Positions 1 through 10,126 of a DNA stretch of 64,000 nucleotides are shown here, one piece after another; the stretch's first letter is position 1, and each line of letters begins with the position of its first letter. Origin of the DNA: Betaproteobacteria bacterium. GTDB lineage: Bacteria > Pseudomonadota > Gammaproteobacteria > Burkholderiales > Burkholderiaceae. Below the pieces are notes generated by a model. The model saw only the letters and a program-made list of their open reading frames with translations, ran no database searches and was not told where the DNA came from. The DNA lies in NCBI GenBank assembly GCA_947453825.1, contig CANGHN010000006.1, positions 1 through 64,000 of the forward strand, written 5' to 3'. The position numbers and the translations under genes were made by a program.

Positions 1-417
1 ATCAGGAATAAACCGAAACCACGATAAGACTTTTGCTGCGGCCGGATGATGTGCCTCCATACCCTGAAGTAATAAAGTCCAATGAGATTGCTTGAGAGAG
101 GGAATCGATTTTTTCTGAAAAGGACCGCTTTTAAGACTCCAGGGTTTGGACTGTATGAGGCGCGATTCCACGGTATCTTGCTGGGCAAGCTGGAACAGTG
201 TTTGGGCCGAAACGGGGCTTTCTAGAGCCTCTTGCTTCTGGGTAGCCAGTGAAAATGCAGGGATTGCGCCACGGACTAGTAGTGGCTTTTTATGCCAATA
301 CTGCATCATGAATTGGTTTGGGCTAATTCCCCCAAATAAGGCCCATGGCTGCGTTAAAGGCAGGTTTTTGGGCGCCTGAGGCGGCTCATAGGGTTTGCTC
401 AAGTAAAATGAGGTCAT
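1..417 (-). CDS. Cupin (JmjC-type) ribosomal oxygenase, RoxA/YcfD-like, partial
   Basis: This is the first 139 codons of a leftward gene whose 3' part lies outside the window. It has no stop codon, so it has to be read directly from the complementary strand. The sequence matches the N-terminal pattern of the YcfD/RoxA family, 2-oxoglutarate- and Fe(II)-dependent oxygenases that hydroxylate an arginine of ribosomal protein L16: a HWHKKPLLVRG block at residues 41-50, an ESRLI block near 84-88, W..K.GPF near 93-100, WTLLLQ near 113-118 and FRFIPD at the edge. The catalytic HxD...H cupin motif would come after the cut and cannot be checked. The start ATG at 417 lies 34-52 bases from the divergent FKBP gene. 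The family call is fairly firm. The L16 substrate is inferred from the family. Confidence 0.72.
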   Translation of the reverse strand, partial: MTSFYLSKPYEPPQAPKNLPLTQPWALFGGISPNQFMMQYWHKKPLLVRGAIPAFSLATQKQEALESPVSAQTLFQLAQQDTVESRLIQSKPWSLKSGPFQKKSIPSLKQSHWTLLLQGMEAHHPAAAKVLSWFRFIPD

Positions 418-469
418 AAGGTAAAGGCTAGTAAAAGCTGATTAAAAACAAATGTACGAAAAATTGCGC

Positions 470-1081
470 ATGAAGATTGAAAAAAACACCATCGTATCCC
501 TTCGCTATAAGTTAACCGATGCGCAAAATAATGTCATCGAAGAACCAGATTCTCCGATGGTATACCTGCACGGCGGCTATGAGGGTACTTTTCCTAAAAT
601 TGAGTCTTTATTAGATGGCCAGGATATTGGCTACGAGGCTACGATTCAGCTAGAACCAGAAGAAGCTTTTGGTGAGTATGATCCTGAGCTTCTGAAGATT
701 GAACCGCGCACGCGTTTTCCTGAACCGCTTGAAGTAGGTATGCAGTTTGAAGGAATTCCGGAGAATGATGAAGAATTTGCAATTGCTGCCGATGAATCTG
801 ACGCGGATGATGATGAACCATTAATTTATACCGTGACTGATGTTGCTGACAACCAAGTAGTCTTAGATGGCAATCATCCGCTGGCTGGTATGGCATTGCG
901 TTTTTGGGTTCAGGTAGAAGATATTCGCGCTGCGACTCAAGACGAGATTGAAAATCGTTACCCCAAGGATGCTGAGAACTTTACCTTCGGGATGCCCAAC
1001 GACGATGACGATGAGGAAGATGATGACTTCCCTGGTGGTGCATTAGATTCTGGAAGCTCTGCACCCCGTACCTTACATTAA
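470..1081 (+). CDS. FKBP-type peptidyl-prolyl isomerase, SlyD-like
   Basis: This is a cytoplasmic SlyD-type FKBP that isomerises Xaa-Pro bonds and acts as a folding chaperone. The N-terminus from the ATG at 470 (MKIEKNTIVSLRYKL) aligns with SlyD, followed by YLHGGYEGTFPKIE, LLDGQDIG and LEPEEAFGEYDPE, the FKBP core interrupted by the insert-in-flap domain. An in-frame ATG at 452 would add six residues, and neither start has a clear Shine-Dalgarno sequence. I prefer 470 because SlyD homologues begin there. Two stretches are very acidic: one inside the protein (about residues 100-120) and the C-terminal tail. The His/Cys-rich metal-binding tail of E. coli SlyD is absent, so a nickel-handling role is not supported. 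Confidence 0.85.
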   Translation: MKIEKNTIVSLRYKLTDAQNNVIEEPDSPMVYLHGGYEGTFPKIESLLDGQDIGYEATIQLEPEEAFGEYDPELLKIEPRTRFPEPLEVGMQFEGIPENDEEFAIAADESDADDDEPLIYTVTDVADNQVVLDGNHPLAGMALRFWVQVEDIRAATQDEIENRYPKDAENFTFGMPNDDDDEEDDDFPGGALDSGSSAPRTLH

Positions 1082-1086
1082 AGAAT

Positions 1087-1848
1087 TTACTCTTTAAGCC
1101 ATTCCTTAATGGCATCTAGGTCACGTTTAGTATCGCCTGAACCTGCAGATTCATTTGGTGTGTTGCTCAGTTTGGCTAAGGCTTTTTCTAAGGCTACAAT
1201 TTTGGCCTCTTGCTCAATGGTCGCATCAATTAACCCTTTTAATGCCATCGACACTGGGTCATCTACATTGGGTGTTACGCCATAAGCGGAAAAATATTCT
1301 TTCGTTTTAGTGTCGGCGCTTTGCGGTAGATCTGGGTGCAATACGCGAGCAGGAATACCAACAGCAGTAGCGCCTGCGGGAATTTCTTTTAGCACAACTG
1401 CGTTTGAACCTACGCGAGCTCCATCACCAACCGTGAAACCGCCAAGCACTTTGGCGCCAGCGCTAACCACTACACCTTTACCAAGAGTGGGGTGACGTTT
1501 GATACCCTTATAAAGAGATGTGCCACCCAAGGTGACACCTTGATAGATTGTGCAGTCATCACCAATCTCAGTGGTTTCGCCGATGACGATGCCAAGGCCA
1601 TGATCTAAAAATACGCGACGACCAATCTTAGCGCCAGGATGGATTTCAATACCGGTAATGAAACGAGCAAGCATGGAAAACATACGCGCTATCCACTTAA
1701 GCCCGCTATTCCATAAAAAGTGAGAGACGCGGTGTAGCCAAACTGCATGCAGACCTGGATAGCAAGTAATGACCTCAAGGCGATTTCTTGCGGCAGGGTC
1801 TCGGACGATGATGGAGTCGACTTGCTCGAATAAGGAATTAAACATCAC
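1087..1848 (-). CDS. cysE: Serine O-acetyltransferase
   Basis: It transfers acetyl from acetyl-CoA to L-serine, the first step of cysteine synthesis. The 253-residue protein has an N-terminal helical region (1-65) followed by a left-handed beta-helix of hexapeptide repeats (about 68-165). Within that lie LDHG (Asp82, His83) and KRHP (His119), the serine-binding and catalytic region of the family. It is the short SAT type, closer in length to Bacillus CysE than to the enterobacterial form of about 273 residues. It has a polar C-terminal tail ending in KEWLKE. The gene follows trmJ by 20 bases on the same strand, so the two are probably co-transcribed. It ends five bases from the convergent SlyD-like gene. 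Confidence 0.95.
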   Translation of the reverse strand: MMFNSLFEQVDSIIVRDPAARNRLEVITCYPGLHAVWLHRVSHFLWNSGLKWIARMFSMLARFITGIEIHPGAKIGRRVFLDHGLGIVIGETTEIGDDCTIYQGVTLGGTSLYKGIKRHPTLGKGVVVSAGAKVLGGFTVGDGARVGSNAVVLKEIPAGATAVGIPARVLHPDLPQSADTKTKEYFSAYGVTPNVDDPVSMALKGLIDATIEQEAKIVALEKALAKLSNTPNESAGSGDTKRDLDAIKEWLKE

Positions 1849-1868
1849 TTGATTTTAACGGGATGTGC

Positions 1869-2627
1869 TTATTTTCTCAGGAGCATCTGTTTTGCGATTC
1901 CCCGTAAAAGGTCAATCTCCTCCTTATGAAGCCGGCTACGAGCAAATAAGGCCTGGAGGCGAGGCATGAGTTTCTTCGGGTTATTGGGGTCCAAATAGCC
2001 AATGGCTTCAAGGCCTTCACGCCAATGCTCCAGCATGGCTGCAATTGCGGCTGGATCAGCAAAGTCAGCTAAATCCTCTCGATTGAGCATGAATTTACTG
2101 TTTGAACCCTCAAAGGAGCTCTGCAAAGACTCTCTCAGGGTGTATGCGCAGACCATCATGGCCTGAGCAAGATTTAAGGAGGGATAGGCAGGATTGGCGT
2201 CCAGCCAAACCCGATGGGTGCATAAAGCTAGGTGCTCATTATCAAGGCCGGTCCTCTCTGGACCATACAGAAGAGCAACTTGTTGATTGGCAGCTAAAGC
2301 TTCTTGAATCATTCCTCGGGCGGATATCCAATCGACCGCTGGAGGTCCAAATTCTCGATCGCGGCTGGTAAATCCCAGCACAAGAGGGCAACCCTCAACC
2401 GCTTTTCTTAAGGACTCAGACTCTTGCGAAGCCTCCAGAATATCGATCGCTCCACTTGCTAAGGCAGTAGCCTCCGCTTCCTTAGCAATATCTTTCATTT
2501 TGGGATTAATCAGACGTAGGTTTTTAAACCCCATGGTCTTCAGCGCCCGGGCTGCAGATCCGACATTACCGGGGTGGCTGGTTTCTACTAAAACCCAGCG
2601 TAGTAAGTCGAAATTCTCAGTATTCAT
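1869..2627 (-). CDS. trmJ: tRNA (cytidine/uridine-32-2'-O)-methyltransferase TrmJ
   Basis: This is a SPOUT-class RNA methyltransferase that 2'-O-methylates position 32 in the anticodon loop, using S-adenosylmethionine. The N-terminal LVETSHPGNVGSAARALKTMG (residues 13-33) is the classical SpoU/TrmH motif 1 with its catalytic Arg. LLYGPERTGLDNEHL near 119-133 and YPSLNLAQAMMVCAY near 147-162 form motifs 2 and 3 of the knot. At 252 residues it is the usual TrmJ length, with the C-terminal helical extension. It is the first gene of a two-gene leftward operon with cysE and is divergent from suhB. The TrmJ assignment rather than another TrmH-family member rests on the extension and length. Confidence 0.9.
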   Translation of the reverse strand: MNTENFDLLRWVLVETSHPGNVGSAARALKTMGFKNLRLINPKMKDIAKEAEATALASGAIDILEASQESESLRKAVEGCPLVLGFTSRDREFGPPAVDWISARGMIQEALAANQQVALLYGPERTGLDNEHLALCTHRVWLDANPAYPSLNLAQAMMVCAYTLRESLQSSFEGSNSKFMLNREDLADFADPAAIAAMLEHWREGLEAIGYLDPNNPKKLMPRLQALFARSRLHKEEIDLLRGIAKQMLLRK

Positions 2628-2755
2628 AGGCCTTAGATCGGGGTAATAGGGTGTTTATCTCACTAATCGTTTAGAATCAGCGTATTAGCTTCTTATTGTC
2701 ATGCACTTTAGGCAATATTACAGGCTCGTTCTTATTTAATTTGTCCATCAATACT

Positions 2756-3544
2756 ATGCATCCCATGTTAAATGTGGCCGTAAAGGCCGCCCGTCGTGCT
2801 GGAACTGTGATTAATCGCGCTTCTCTAAATTTAGAGCGTTTACAGGTCGACCGTAAGCAGCACAATGATTTTGTAACAGAGGTGGACAAAGCCGCAGAAG
2901 CGGCCATTATCGAAACGCTCAGCGAGGCCTATCCAACCCATGGATTTTTGGCCGAAGAAACTGGCGAACAAAATATCGAGGCAGAGAACGTGTGGATTAT
3001 TGATCCGCTCGATGGCACAACCAACTTCATTCATGGCTTTCCACAATATGCAGTTTCTATTGCATTGGCGGTGAATGGCGTAACGCAACAAGCTGTAGTG
3101 TATGACCCCACCCGTGACGAGTTATTTACCGCAACCCGTGGCGCAGGAGCCTATTTGGATCGTCGTCGTTTACGCGTCGGCTCACAGGATCGCCTGGCTA
3201 ATTCTTTACTTGGTACTGGCTTCCCATATCGAGAAGATCAAGACCTTGAAAAATATTTAAAGATCTTTGCTGAAATGTCACGCCAGTGTGCTGGGCTACG
3301 TCGCCCTGGTGCAGCATCACTAGATTTAGCCTATGTCGCTGCTGGTCGTTACGATGGTTTTTTTGAAAGTGATCTCAAGCCCTGGGATATGGCTGCAGGC
3401 GCATTGTTGATTACTGAATCAGGTGGCCTGGTTGGTAATTACCGTGGTGAAGAGGGCTTTTTGAAAAGCGGGGAAGTCATGGCCGCCAATCCGCGTATTT
3501 ATGCGCAGATGGTGCAAAGCCTCTCCAAATATTCAAAGCCTTAA
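2756..3544 (+). CDS. suhB: Inositol-1-monophosphatase family protein SuhB
   Basis: This is a Mg2+-dependent phosphatase of the inositol monophosphatase fold. In E. coli SuhB is also part of the rRNA antitermination complex. I chose the ATG at 2756 ([16 protein letters not shown]), which matches E. coli SuhB almost residue for residue. The open frame extends 20 codons further upstream without similarity. Metal-binding residues are visible in LAEETGE (Glu67/Glu68), [10 protein letters not shown] (Asp83, Asp86) and KPWDMAAG in the C-terminal half. The length is 262 residues. The last four bases overlap the convergent lpxH stop. Confidence 0.94.
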   Translation: MHPMLNVAVKAARRAGTVINRASLNLERLQVDRKQHNDFVTEVDKAAEAAIIETLSEAYPTHGFLAEETGEQNIEAENVWIIDPLDGTTNFIHGFPQYAVSIALAVNGVTQQAVVYDPTRDELFTATRGAGAYLDRRRLRVGSQDRLANSLLGTGFPYREDQDLEKYLKIFAEMSRQCAGLRRPGAASLDLAYVAAGRYDGFFESDLKPWDMAAGALLITESGGLVGNYRGEEGFLKSGEVMAANPRIYAQMVQSLSKYSKP

Positions 3545-4323
3545 GAATTTTTGATGAGATCAAGGTAGCGTACACCACCGCTATCAATCATCAACGCGCT
3601 GGCTCGCGGTTTAAGGCTATCTGGATGGTCAAGTTCCCAATCAGAAAGCACCCAACGTTGCCAATGCTGTTCACGTAGTTGTTCTTGGTGGTGAGCTGGC
3701 AGATGAGTATGGCCATGAATTAAGCGGGCACCCGACTGCATTCCTAAAATATCAGCACAAGCATCTAAGGTGACGTTAGTTTTATGTTCGTTAGCGCTTT
3801 TAATCGTAGCTTGATACTGGACTTGACTATTGCCTCTGAGTTGATGGGCAATAGATTTGCGCCATTGCAATGGCAAGCGCAAAAATATTTTTTGTATCCA
3901 AGATTTTCGCACCCAGCGGCGAAACATTTGATAGCCAACATCTGCCGTGCAAAGAGAGTCCCCGTGACAAAGGACATAATTGTCGCCAGCAATATCCACG
4001 GTAGTAGGCTCTGGCAAAAGCGTCATACCGCTTTTCTTCAAAAAACTAGACCCAATTAAAAAGTCTCGATTGCCGTGCATGTAATAGGTTTTGGTTCTAG
4101 TAGAGAGATTCGCGAGGGCGCGTTTCACTTCCTGCTGAAAGGGTGAGCTGACTGAAGTATCGTCACCCACCCAGTATTCAAAGAGATCGCCCAAAATAAA
4201 CACAGCCTCAACTTGGGGGGCCTCTTTTTCACAGAAGTCAAAAAACCGTTGCGCCGTCAAAGGCATTGACGGCGTTAGATGCAAATCTGAAATCAGCAGC
4301 GCGCTTGCAAATTGCAGCATCAT
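3541..4323 (-). CDS. lpxH: UDP-2,3-diacylglucosamine diphosphatase
   Basis: It hydrolyses UDP-2,3-diacylglucosamine to lipid X in lipid A synthesis, acting peripherally at the inner membrane. The calcineurin-type metallophosphatase signature is complete: SDLHL (Asp13, His15), [13 protein letters not shown] (about 43-55), [10 protein letters not shown] (about 84-93), LCHGDSLCT (about 117-125) and GHTHLPAHH near the C-terminus. The length is 260 residues, against about 240 in E. coli. Translation is probably coupled to ppiB, because the ppiB stop and the lpxH start share an ATGA overlap at 4320-4323. A ppiB-lpxH pair is also found in other Proteobacteria. A second ATG directly after the first makes the exact start uncertain by one codon. 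Confidence 0.93.
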   Translation of the reverse strand: MMLQFASALLISDLHLTPSMPLTAQRFFDFCEKEAPQVEAVFILGDLFEYWVGDDTSVSSPFQQEVKRALANLSTRTKTYYMHGNRDFLIGSSFLKKSGMTLLPEPTTVDIAGDNYVLCHGDSLCTADVGYQMFRRWVRKSWIQKIFLRLPLQWRKSIAHQLRGNSQVQYQATIKSANEHKTNVTLDACADILGMQSGARLIHGHTHLPAHHQEQLREQHWQRWVLSDWELDHPDSLKPRASALMIDSGGVRYLDLIKNS

Positions 4324-4823
4324 TCCTCGAGAACAGAAGCCTTTTCAATCACAACATCTTCTGCTGGTACGTCTTGATGAAAGCCAGCATTTCCAGTTTT
4401 TACCTTACGAATTACATCGACTACATCCATGCCATCCGTGACTTTGCCAAAGACGGCATAGCCCCAGCCTTGAGCATTGGGTGCTGTGTGGTTTAAGAAA
4501 TCATTGTCATTGACGTTGATAAAGAATTGGGCTGTTGCTGAGTGTGGGTCGCTAGTACGTGCCATGGCAACAGTGCCAAGATCATTCTTGAGGCCATTGT
4601 TAGCTTCATTTTCAATTTCATCACCAGTAGGCTTTTGTTTCATGCCCGCAGTCATGCCACCACCTTGAATCATGAAGTTGTTAATCACGCGATGAAAAAT
4701 AGTGCCGTCGTAATGACCATTCTTTACATATTGTAAAAAGTTGGCAACGCTCTTCGGGGCTTTTGCAGCATCAAGCGTTAGGGTGATATCACCCTTATTG
4801 GTTTTTAGGAGTACTTTCGCCAT
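4320..4823 (-). CDS. ppiB: Peptidyl-prolyl cis-trans isomerase, cyclophilin type
   Basis: This is a cytoplasmic cyclophilin without a signal peptide, 167 residues long like E. coli PpiB. Recognisable blocks are [16 protein letters not shown] (the FHRVI..FMIQGG signature, catalytic Arg at about 46), [20 protein letters not shown] and [15 protein letters not shown]. It overlaps the upstream TPR gene by 29 bases and the downstream lpxH by four, so the three genes form one leftward unit. Confidence 0.95.
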   Translation of the reverse strand: MAKVLLKTNKGDITLTLDAAKAPKSVANFLQYVKNGHYDGTIFHRVINNFMIQGGGMTAGMKQKPTGDEIENEANNGLKNDLGTVAMARTSDPHSATAQFFINVNDNDFLNHTAPNAQGWGYAVFGKVTDGMDVVDVIRKVKTGNAGFHQDVPAEDVVIEKASVLEE

Positions 4824-5649
4824 TATTCGGTCTGCTTTCTGGAAGGTTGGTGGATGGAAGATTGTTTGTACGCCTTACAGGCGGCTTAAGGATGTCTAGC
4901 AATGCCTTAGAGCGATTGGAGTATTGACGCTGATTCAGTAAGGCATATTTAGCGGCGTCATCATAGGCTTGTGCACCTAGGCGGATATAAACCTCGCCTA
5001 AGTTGGCCGATGCAATTGCATAACTAGGGCGAAGCTTTAGTGCCAGTTCTAAATAATCTCGCGCCTCAATCCATTTACCTTGATTAGCTGCCAATGCGGC
5101 TAGGTTGTTGTACGGCTCAGCTAACTCAGGAAATTGTTGTGTGATTTCAATCAGTGTTTTCTTAGCTTGATCAAATTGACGCATTTCAATTTGCAAGCGG
5201 GCTTTGACAAAGCGCAGCTGTACATTGCGAGGCGTCTTTTTGAGGTGGGTGTTAATGAGATTTACGGCATCTTGATATTTACGTGCCTTGACTAGTTTTT
5301 CTACGTCAGACGGAACAGCGTTTTTAGTAACTGGGTCTGGTTCAATAATCAGAAAAGATAAAAAAGGGATGCCAACGGTTTCTGAGAGCTCAGGATTTAG
5401 TGGGTCATACCCAGAGTTTTCAGAGAGTCTTGGGGGGTCAGTTGGACTATAACCGCCCAAATAGGGTTGGGTACTAGCCTGCGGAGACTTCATTTCTTGC
5501 TGGTTAATGGCCTCAATTTCCGCCTCAGCACGCTGTTGTGCGGGTGTACTACAGCCAACCACGAAGAAAAGGGTGGTAACGAGGCTAAAGACTCTGAGGA
5601 GGGTTTGGCGTGGTGCGGACATAAGGGAAGGGGTATAAAACTGGCTCAT
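4795..5649 (-). CDS. TPR-repeat lipoprotein
   Basis: This is a probable membrane lipoprotein. A hydrophobic segment ends in a lipobox-like VVGC, giving an acylated cysteine about 33 residues from the ATG at 5649 or 24 residues from an in-frame ATG at 5622. The shorter form gives a more typical signal sequence. After a Pro/Ser-rich linker, three or four tetratricopeptide repeats run from about residue 115 to 240 (for example [18 protein letters not shown] and [20 protein letters not shown]), followed by a disordered C-terminus. TPR lipoproteins mediate envelope protein contacts. No specific partner can be named. Its C-terminal codons overlap ppiB, whose start lies inside this gene. It is divergent from cysS. 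Confidence 0.72.
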   Translation of the reverse strand: MSQFYTPSLMSAPRQTLLRVFSLVTTLFFVVGCSTPAQQRAEAEIEAINQQEMKSPQASTQPYLGGYSPTDPPRLSENSGYDPLNPELSETVGIPFLSFLIIEPDPVTKNAVPSDVEKLVKARKYQDAVNLINTHLKKTPRNVQLRFVKARLQIEMRQFDQAKKTLIEITQQFPELAEPYNNLAALAANQGKWIEARDYLELALKLRPSYAIASANLGEVYIRLGAQAYDDAAKYALLNQRQYSNRSKALLDILKPPVRRTNNLPSTNLPESRPNNGESTPKNQ

Positions 5650-5709
5650 TCGATATACTCAGCGCTCAGTCTAACAAATTGGCGCTACTTGCCCCACCTT
5701 TATAGCCCT

Positions 5710-7131
5710 ATGCTGCAAATCTATAACACCCTCAGTCGCTCAAAACAGGTCTTTAAGCCCATCGTACCGGGCAAAGTAAAGATGTATGTGTGCGGAATGA
5801 CGGTTTATGACTTCTGCCATATTGGCCATGCAAGAGTCATGATCGTTTTTGACATGGTGGTGCGATGGTTGCGTGCCAGTGGATATGAGGTGCTCTATGT
5901 TCGCAATATTACCGATATAGACGATAAGATCATTAACCGCGCCATTGAAAACGGCGAACCCATTGCGGCTTTAACAAACCGCTTTATTAAAGCAATGCAT
6001 GCAGACTCAGACGAATTGGGCTTGATGCACCCTGATCAGGAGCCACGCGCAACAGATTACATAAAAGAAATGCAGGGCATGATTGGCAAGCTCATCGAAA
6101 ATGACTTGGCTTATCAAGCGGACGATGGCGATGTCAACTTTGCTGTTCGTTTACTTCCCGGCTATGGCGAGCTCTCTGGCAAAACATTAGATGAGTTAAA
6201 TGCTGGTGAGCGAGTTGCAATAGTCGGTGGCAAGCGCGATCCGCTGGATTTTGTTTTATGGAAGAGCGCTAAACCAGAAGAGCCAGTAGATACACGTTGG
6301 GCTTCCCCATGGGGTGAGGGCCGTCCAGGTTGGCATATCGAGTGTTCTGCAATGTCTTGTGACTTACTTGGCGAGCACTTTGATATTCATGGTGGCGGCG
6401 CCGACCTGCAGTTTCCTCATCATGAAAATGAGATCGCTCAAAGTGAAGGTGCTTTATACGGTAAGAATCGTAAAGATGACGACGCACCCTTTGTTAATTA
6501 CTGGATGCACAACGGTCATATTCGCGTCAATGAAGAAAAGATGTCTAAATCATTGGGTAATTTTTTCTTAATTCAAGATGTTCTCAAAAGATTTGATCCT
6601 GAGGTATTGCGCTTTTTTATGCTCAAGGCACATTACCGTAGCCCAATTAATTACAGCGATTTCCAGTTAGAAGAAGCACGCTCTGGCTTGCTCAGGCTCT
6701 ATACGGCCTTAGCCTCAATGCCCATGAGTGAGAATATCGCCCTCGATACAAATAATCCATGGGCCCAGCGTTTTACAACAGCCATGAATGATGACTTCAA
6801 TACTCCAGAAGCCATTGCCGTCTTATTTGATTTGGCTAGTGAGCTCAATCGAGCCCAGGGTGATGAAAAACAAAAGCTGGCAAACACCCTAAGATCATTG
6901 GGCGCATCTTTGAGCTTCTTACAGCGTGACCCAACGGCGTTCTTGCAGGCTGGATCCAAGCATCAAGAGGGAATGAGTTCCGAGCAAATCGAAGAGCAGA
7001 TAGCAGCGCGCGTTGCTGCTAAGCAGTCGAAGGATTTTGCTAAAGCAGACTTGATTCGTAAAAAACTATTAGATCAAGGCGTTGTTTTAGAAGATAAGCC
7101 CGGTGGTATTACTGAATGGCGAAGAGCTTAA
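5710..7131 (+). CDS. cysS: Cysteinyl-tRNA synthetase
   Basis: This is a class I aminoacyl-tRNA synthetase that charges tRNA-Cys. I chose the ATG at 5710 ([15 protein letters not shown]), which gives 473 residues and matches the family start. The open frame upstream is an accidental extension overlapping the divergent lipoprotein. Motifs present are CGMTVYD with the zinc-ligand Cys28, HIGH at 37-40, WHIECSAMS and FPHHENE (further zinc ligands), and KMSKS near 279. The C-terminal anticodon-binding region is complete ([15 protein letters not shown]). The following glycosylase gene starts at the TAATG junction. Confidence 0.97.
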   Translation: MLQIYNTLSRSKQVFKPIVPGKVKMYVCGMTVYDFCHIGHARVMIVFDMVVRWLRASGYEVLYVRNITDIDDKIINRAIENGEPIAALTNRFIKAMHADSDELGLMHPDQEPRATDYIKEMQGMIGKLIENDLAYQADDGDVNFAVRLLPGYGELSGKTLDELNAGERVAIVGGKRDPLDFVLWKSAKPEEPVDTRWASPWGEGRPGWHIECSAMSCDLLGEHFDIHGGGADLQFPHHENEIAQSEGALYGKNRKDDDAPFVNYWMHNGHIRVNEEKMSKSLGNFFLIQDVLKRFDPEVLRFFMLKAHYRSPINYSDFQLEEARSGLLRLYTALASMPMSENIALDTNNPWAQRFTTAMNDDFNTPEAIAVLFDLASELNRAQGDEKQKLANTLRSLGASLSFLQRDPTAFLQAGSKHQEGMSSEQIEEQIAARVAAKQSKDFAKADLIRKKLLDQGVVLEDKPGGITEWRRA

Positions 7132-7796
7132 TGACGGCAACTAAAGCAAAAGTAGATAAATCGGCCTTGAAAGAAATAGCTCCTGACTATTGGGAGCAGG
7201 CCTGCCGCGAGCTGATGAAGCAGGATCGTATTCTGAAAAAATTGATTCCTAAGTATGGTTCAGGTTTTCTAGTGACGCGCGGTAATGCTTTCACAACCTT
7301 AGCTAGAGCGATAGTAGGCCAACAAATTTCAGTAGCAGCAGCTCAAGCTGTTTGGGATAGAGTATTGATTGCAAGCAAGAAAAAAGTGACTCCTAAGAAT
7401 ATTTTGGCGCTCACGGTAGAGCAATTGCGTGCTGCGGGATTGTCTGGTCGTAAGGTGGAATACATTCGTGATTTAGCAGATCATTTTGATTCTGGTCGTT
7501 TACATGCAACTCAGTGGAAAGACATGGACGATGAGAGCGTGATTAAAGAACTGAGCTCGATTCGTGGCATTGGACGCTGGACCGCTGAAATGTTCCTGAT
7601 TTTCAACATGGTTCGCCCTGATATCCTTCCGCTAGACGATGTTGGTCTAATTAAGGCTATTTCCCTCAATTACTTCAGCGGCGAGCCCGTTAGCCGTCAT
7701 GAGGCAAGGGAAGTGGCAGCTAATTGGGCCCCCTGGCGTACGGTTGCCACCTGGTATATGTGGAGAAGTATCGACCCCATCCCAGTTGAATATTAA
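7131..7796 (+). CDS. DNA-3-methyladenine glycosylase, HhH-GPD family
   Basis: This is a base-excision repair glycosylase of the AlkA-like HhH-GPD superfamily that removes alkylated purines. The helix-hairpin-helix IRGIGRWTAEMFLIF is followed by DILPLDDVGL, where an Asp serves as catalytic residue. TTLARAIVGQQISVAAA near residue 60 is the conserved N-terminal block. I place the start at 7131 (MTATKAKV), where a TAATG overlap with the cysS stop follows a GAAGAG ribosome-binding site. An ATG at 7116 would add five residues. The 221-residue protein lacks the N-terminal AlkA domain, as is usual for the short bacterial and yeast MAG-like enzymes. Confidence 0.88.
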   Translation: MTATKAKVDKSALKEIAPDYWEQACRELMKQDRILKKLIPKYGSGFLVTRGNAFTTLARAIVGQQISVAAAQAVWDRVLIASKKKVTPKNILALTVEQLRAAGLSGRKVEYIRDLADHFDSGRLHATQWKDMDDESVIKELSSIRGIGRWTAEMFLIFNMVRPDILPLDDVGLIKAISLNYFSGEPVSRHEAREVAANWAPWRTVATWYMWRSIDPIPVEY

Positions 7797-7805
7797 AATC
7801 AGACT

Positions 7806-8777
7806 ATGAAAACGACTTTCCTGGATTTTGAGCAGCAAATCGCCGAATTAGAGTCAAAGATTGAAGAGCTGCGTTTTGTACAAGACGAGTCATCGGTTGA
7901 TATCTCCGATGAAATCAAAACCCTTTCCGAAAAGAGTTTGCAACTTACCAAAGATGTTTATGCCAACTTAACACCATGGCAAGTTTCGCAAGTAGCACGG
8001 CATCCACAGCGTCCTTACACCTTAGATTACGTTAGCGCTTTATTTACTGACTTTCATGAACTGCATGGTGATCGTAACTTTGCAGATGATCAGTCGATTA
8101 TTGGTGGCTTAGCACGCTTTGATAATCAACCCTGTATGGTGATCGGTCACCAAAAAGGTCGCGATACTAAAGAACGGGCCCTTCGTAATTTTGGTATGAG
8201 TCGGCCTGAAGGTTATCGCAAAGCAATGCGCTTAATGCGCCTAGCAGAAAAATTTAGCATTCCCGTATTTACTTTTGTAGATACACCCGGCGCCTTTCCT
8301 GGAATTGATGCAGAAGAGCGCAATCAGTCAGAAGCGATTGGACGCAATTTATATGTCCAGGCTGAATTAGAGGTGCCCATCATTGCCACCATTATTGGTG
8401 AGGGTGGTTCAGGCGGTGCCTTGGCGATCGCCATGGGCGACATGGTCTTGATGCTGCAGAACTCAACCTATTCAGTCATCTCACCTGAAGGATGTGCTTC
8501 TATTCTCTGGAAGACGGCTGATAAAGCTGCAGAAGCAGCAGAACAGCTTGGTTTAACTGCGCAAAGATTAAAAACATTGGGCCTCATTGACAAGATTGTC
8601 CCTGAGCCTGTTGGCGGTGCGCATCGTGATTACGATGTCATGATGGGCAATATGCGCAAGTCATTAACTGAGTCTTTGAAGGTATTTGACGGCATGAAGA
8701 TCGATGCGCTGCTTGAGCGTCGCCATGAGCGTTTAATGAGTTATGGCAAGTTCAAGGAAATCACAGCAAAGTCCTAA
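7806..8777 (+). CDS. accA: Acetyl-CoA carboxylase carboxyltransferase subunit alpha
   Basis: It is half of the carboxyltransferase that moves CO2 from carboxybiotin to acetyl-CoA, giving malonyl-CoA for fatty acid synthesis. At 323 residues it is the usual AccA length. Typical blocks include an N-terminal coiled-coil-like segment ([15 protein letters not shown]), [55 protein letters not shown] and the crotonase-fold C-terminus ([16 protein letters not shown]). It lies nine bases after the glycosylase gene and overlaps tilS by 35 bases, so these genes are probably read together. Confidence 0.97.
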   Translation: MKTTFLDFEQQIAELESKIEELRFVQDESSVDISDEIKTLSEKSLQLTKDVYANLTPWQVSQVARHPQRPYTLDYVSALFTDFHELHGDRNFADDQSIIGGLARFDNQPCMVIGHQKGRDTKERALRNFGMSRPEGYRKAMRLMRLAEKFSIPVFTFVDTPGAFPGIDAEERNQSEAIGRNLYVQAELEVPIIATIIGEGGSGGALAIAMGDMVLMLQNSTYSVISPEGCASILWKTADKAAEAAEQLGLTAQRLKTLGLIDKIVPEPVGGAHRDYDVMMGNMRKSLTESLKVFDGMKIDALLERRHERLMSYGKFKEITAKS

Positions 8778-10041
8778 ATCAGGAAAGCGAATTGCGGTTG
8801 CCTTAAGTGGTGGCCTCGATTCGGTTGTACTGTTGGATACTGTTTGCAAAGCGCAAGCAAAAGATAAATCCTCTCAAATCTTTGCATTTCATATTCATCA
8901 CGGTCTACAAAAGCAAGCAGATGATTGGTTAATTTTTTGCGAGAAGCTTGCCAAAAAATATCAAGTCCATTTTGACTTCCGATTGCTGCACTTAAATCAT
9001 GGAGGTGAGCTAGGAAATATTGAAGCAAGGGCCAGAGCAGAGCGTTATGAGGCCCTTTCTGATCTATGCGCTGAATATGGTGTTGAAGACTTGCTTTTGG
9101 CCCACCATCAAAATGATCAGGCAGAGACGGTACTTTTGCAGCTGCTGCGTGGTGCCGGGGTTGCTGGCGCTGCGGGCATGCCTACTAATCGGGATATCAA
9201 TCATCTAGGTGGCAAGATCACCCTTTGGCGCCCTTTACTTAATCAAAGCAGGGCTGAGTTGGAGGCCTATGCAAAACAACATCAATTACAGTGGATTGAA
9301 GATCCCAGCAATCAGGACAGTAAATTTCGTCGCAATGCAATTCGCAAGCAAATCATTCCTAAGCTAGAAAAAATTCAGCCAGAAGCGATAGCCAATTTGG
9401 CACGCAGCGCTACCTTATTGGGAGAAGCACAAACCTTGTTAGATCGCTTAGCGCTAGAAGATGGCAGAACCATTTTTACTAACAATGCACTACAACTCAA
9501 ATCACTGCTTGAGTTGAAAAAAAAGGATTTACCCTCTGCTAATAATGTGCTGAGGGTCTGGTTAAAAACGAACGGTTTGGCAATGCCTTCGCAAGAACGC
9601 CTTGTTGCATGGTGGAGCGATCTTCATCAAGTGAAATCGAGCTCCCAATTGCAATGGATGCATGACCATCAGAGTATTCGGCTTTGGCGGGGTCTATTGC
9701 AAATTGTGGAAAAAAATGCCGGTGAGTGGGTATTTAAGAAAGTAGCCACCGCTAGTAAAAATCTGGGCCTGCCGGCAAACTGGGTTAAAGAGGCTGGGCA
9801 ACATGGATTGATTGAGCAACGAGATAGGGTCGGTTCTGAAAAGATCCAAATCAAGCCAAAAAGCCCTCGTAAGACCCTTAAAAATCTCTATCAAGAGGCT
9901 GATGTACCGCCGTGGCAACGCCAGGCCCCGCTGCTCTATATCAACGGGGATTTAGTTGCGGCAGCAGGCATCGGCCTTAGTTACCCACATCTTGTATCTA
10001 CAGGCCCTCGGGTGCGTCCTGAGTGGCAAGAACGGGCTTAG
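8743..10041 (+). CDS. tilS: tRNA(Ile)-lysidine synthase
   Basis: It attaches lysine to C34 of the CAU-anticodon tRNA-Ile, changing codon reading from AUG to AUA. The PP-loop ATP pyrophosphatase motif SGGLDS lies at residues 22-27, followed by [13 protein letters not shown] and [40 protein letters not shown] lies near 195, and the C-terminal TilS substrate-binding domain ends with [22 protein letters not shown]. At 432 residues it is a normal long TilS. The first 35 bases overlap accA, and no closer start exists before the PP-loop. Confidence 0.95.
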   Translation: MASSRKSQQSPKSGKRIAVALSGGLDSVVLLDTVCKAQAKDKSSQIFAFHIHHGLQKQADDWLIFCEKLAKKYQVHFDFRLLHLNHGGELGNIEARARAERYEALSDLCAEYGVEDLLLAHHQNDQAETVLLQLLRGAGVAGAAGMPTNRDINHLGGKITLWRPLLNQSRAELEAYAKQHQLQWIEDPSNQDSKFRRNAIRKQIIPKLEKIQPEAIANLARSATLLGEAQTLLDRLALEDGRTIFTNNALQLKSLLELKKKDLPSANNVLRVWLKTNGLAMPSQERLVAWWSDLHQVKSSSQLQWMHDHQSIRLWRGLLQIVEKNAGEWVFKKVATASKNLGLPANWVKEAGQHGLIEQRDRVGSEKIQIKPKSPRKTLKNLYQEADVPPWQRQAPLLYINGDLVAAAGIGLSYPHLVSTGPRVRPEWQERA

Positions 10042-10080
10042 TGGGACTAAAACCCTGTAAAATAAGGCCTTTTTGATCCT

Positions 10081-10098
10081 CAGGGAATTATTTCCCTG
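10081..10098 (+). other. Short perfect hairpin between tilS and lysC
   Basis: An 18-base perfect stem-loop (7-bp stem CAGGGAA/TTCCCTG, loop TTAT) lies about 29 bases upstream of the lysC start. No T-run follows, so it is not a standard terminator. It would sit in the lysC leader if the lysC promoter is upstream. Its role is unknown. Confidence 0.4.
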
Positions 10099-10126
10099 CT
10101 ACAGTTAGTGAAATAGACGGTTTTTT

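Noticed and set aside
146..379. Rightward open frame of 77 residues near the window start
   Set aside because: It runs antisense to the partial RoxA/YcfD-like gene, whose complementary-strand translation matches a known family clearly.
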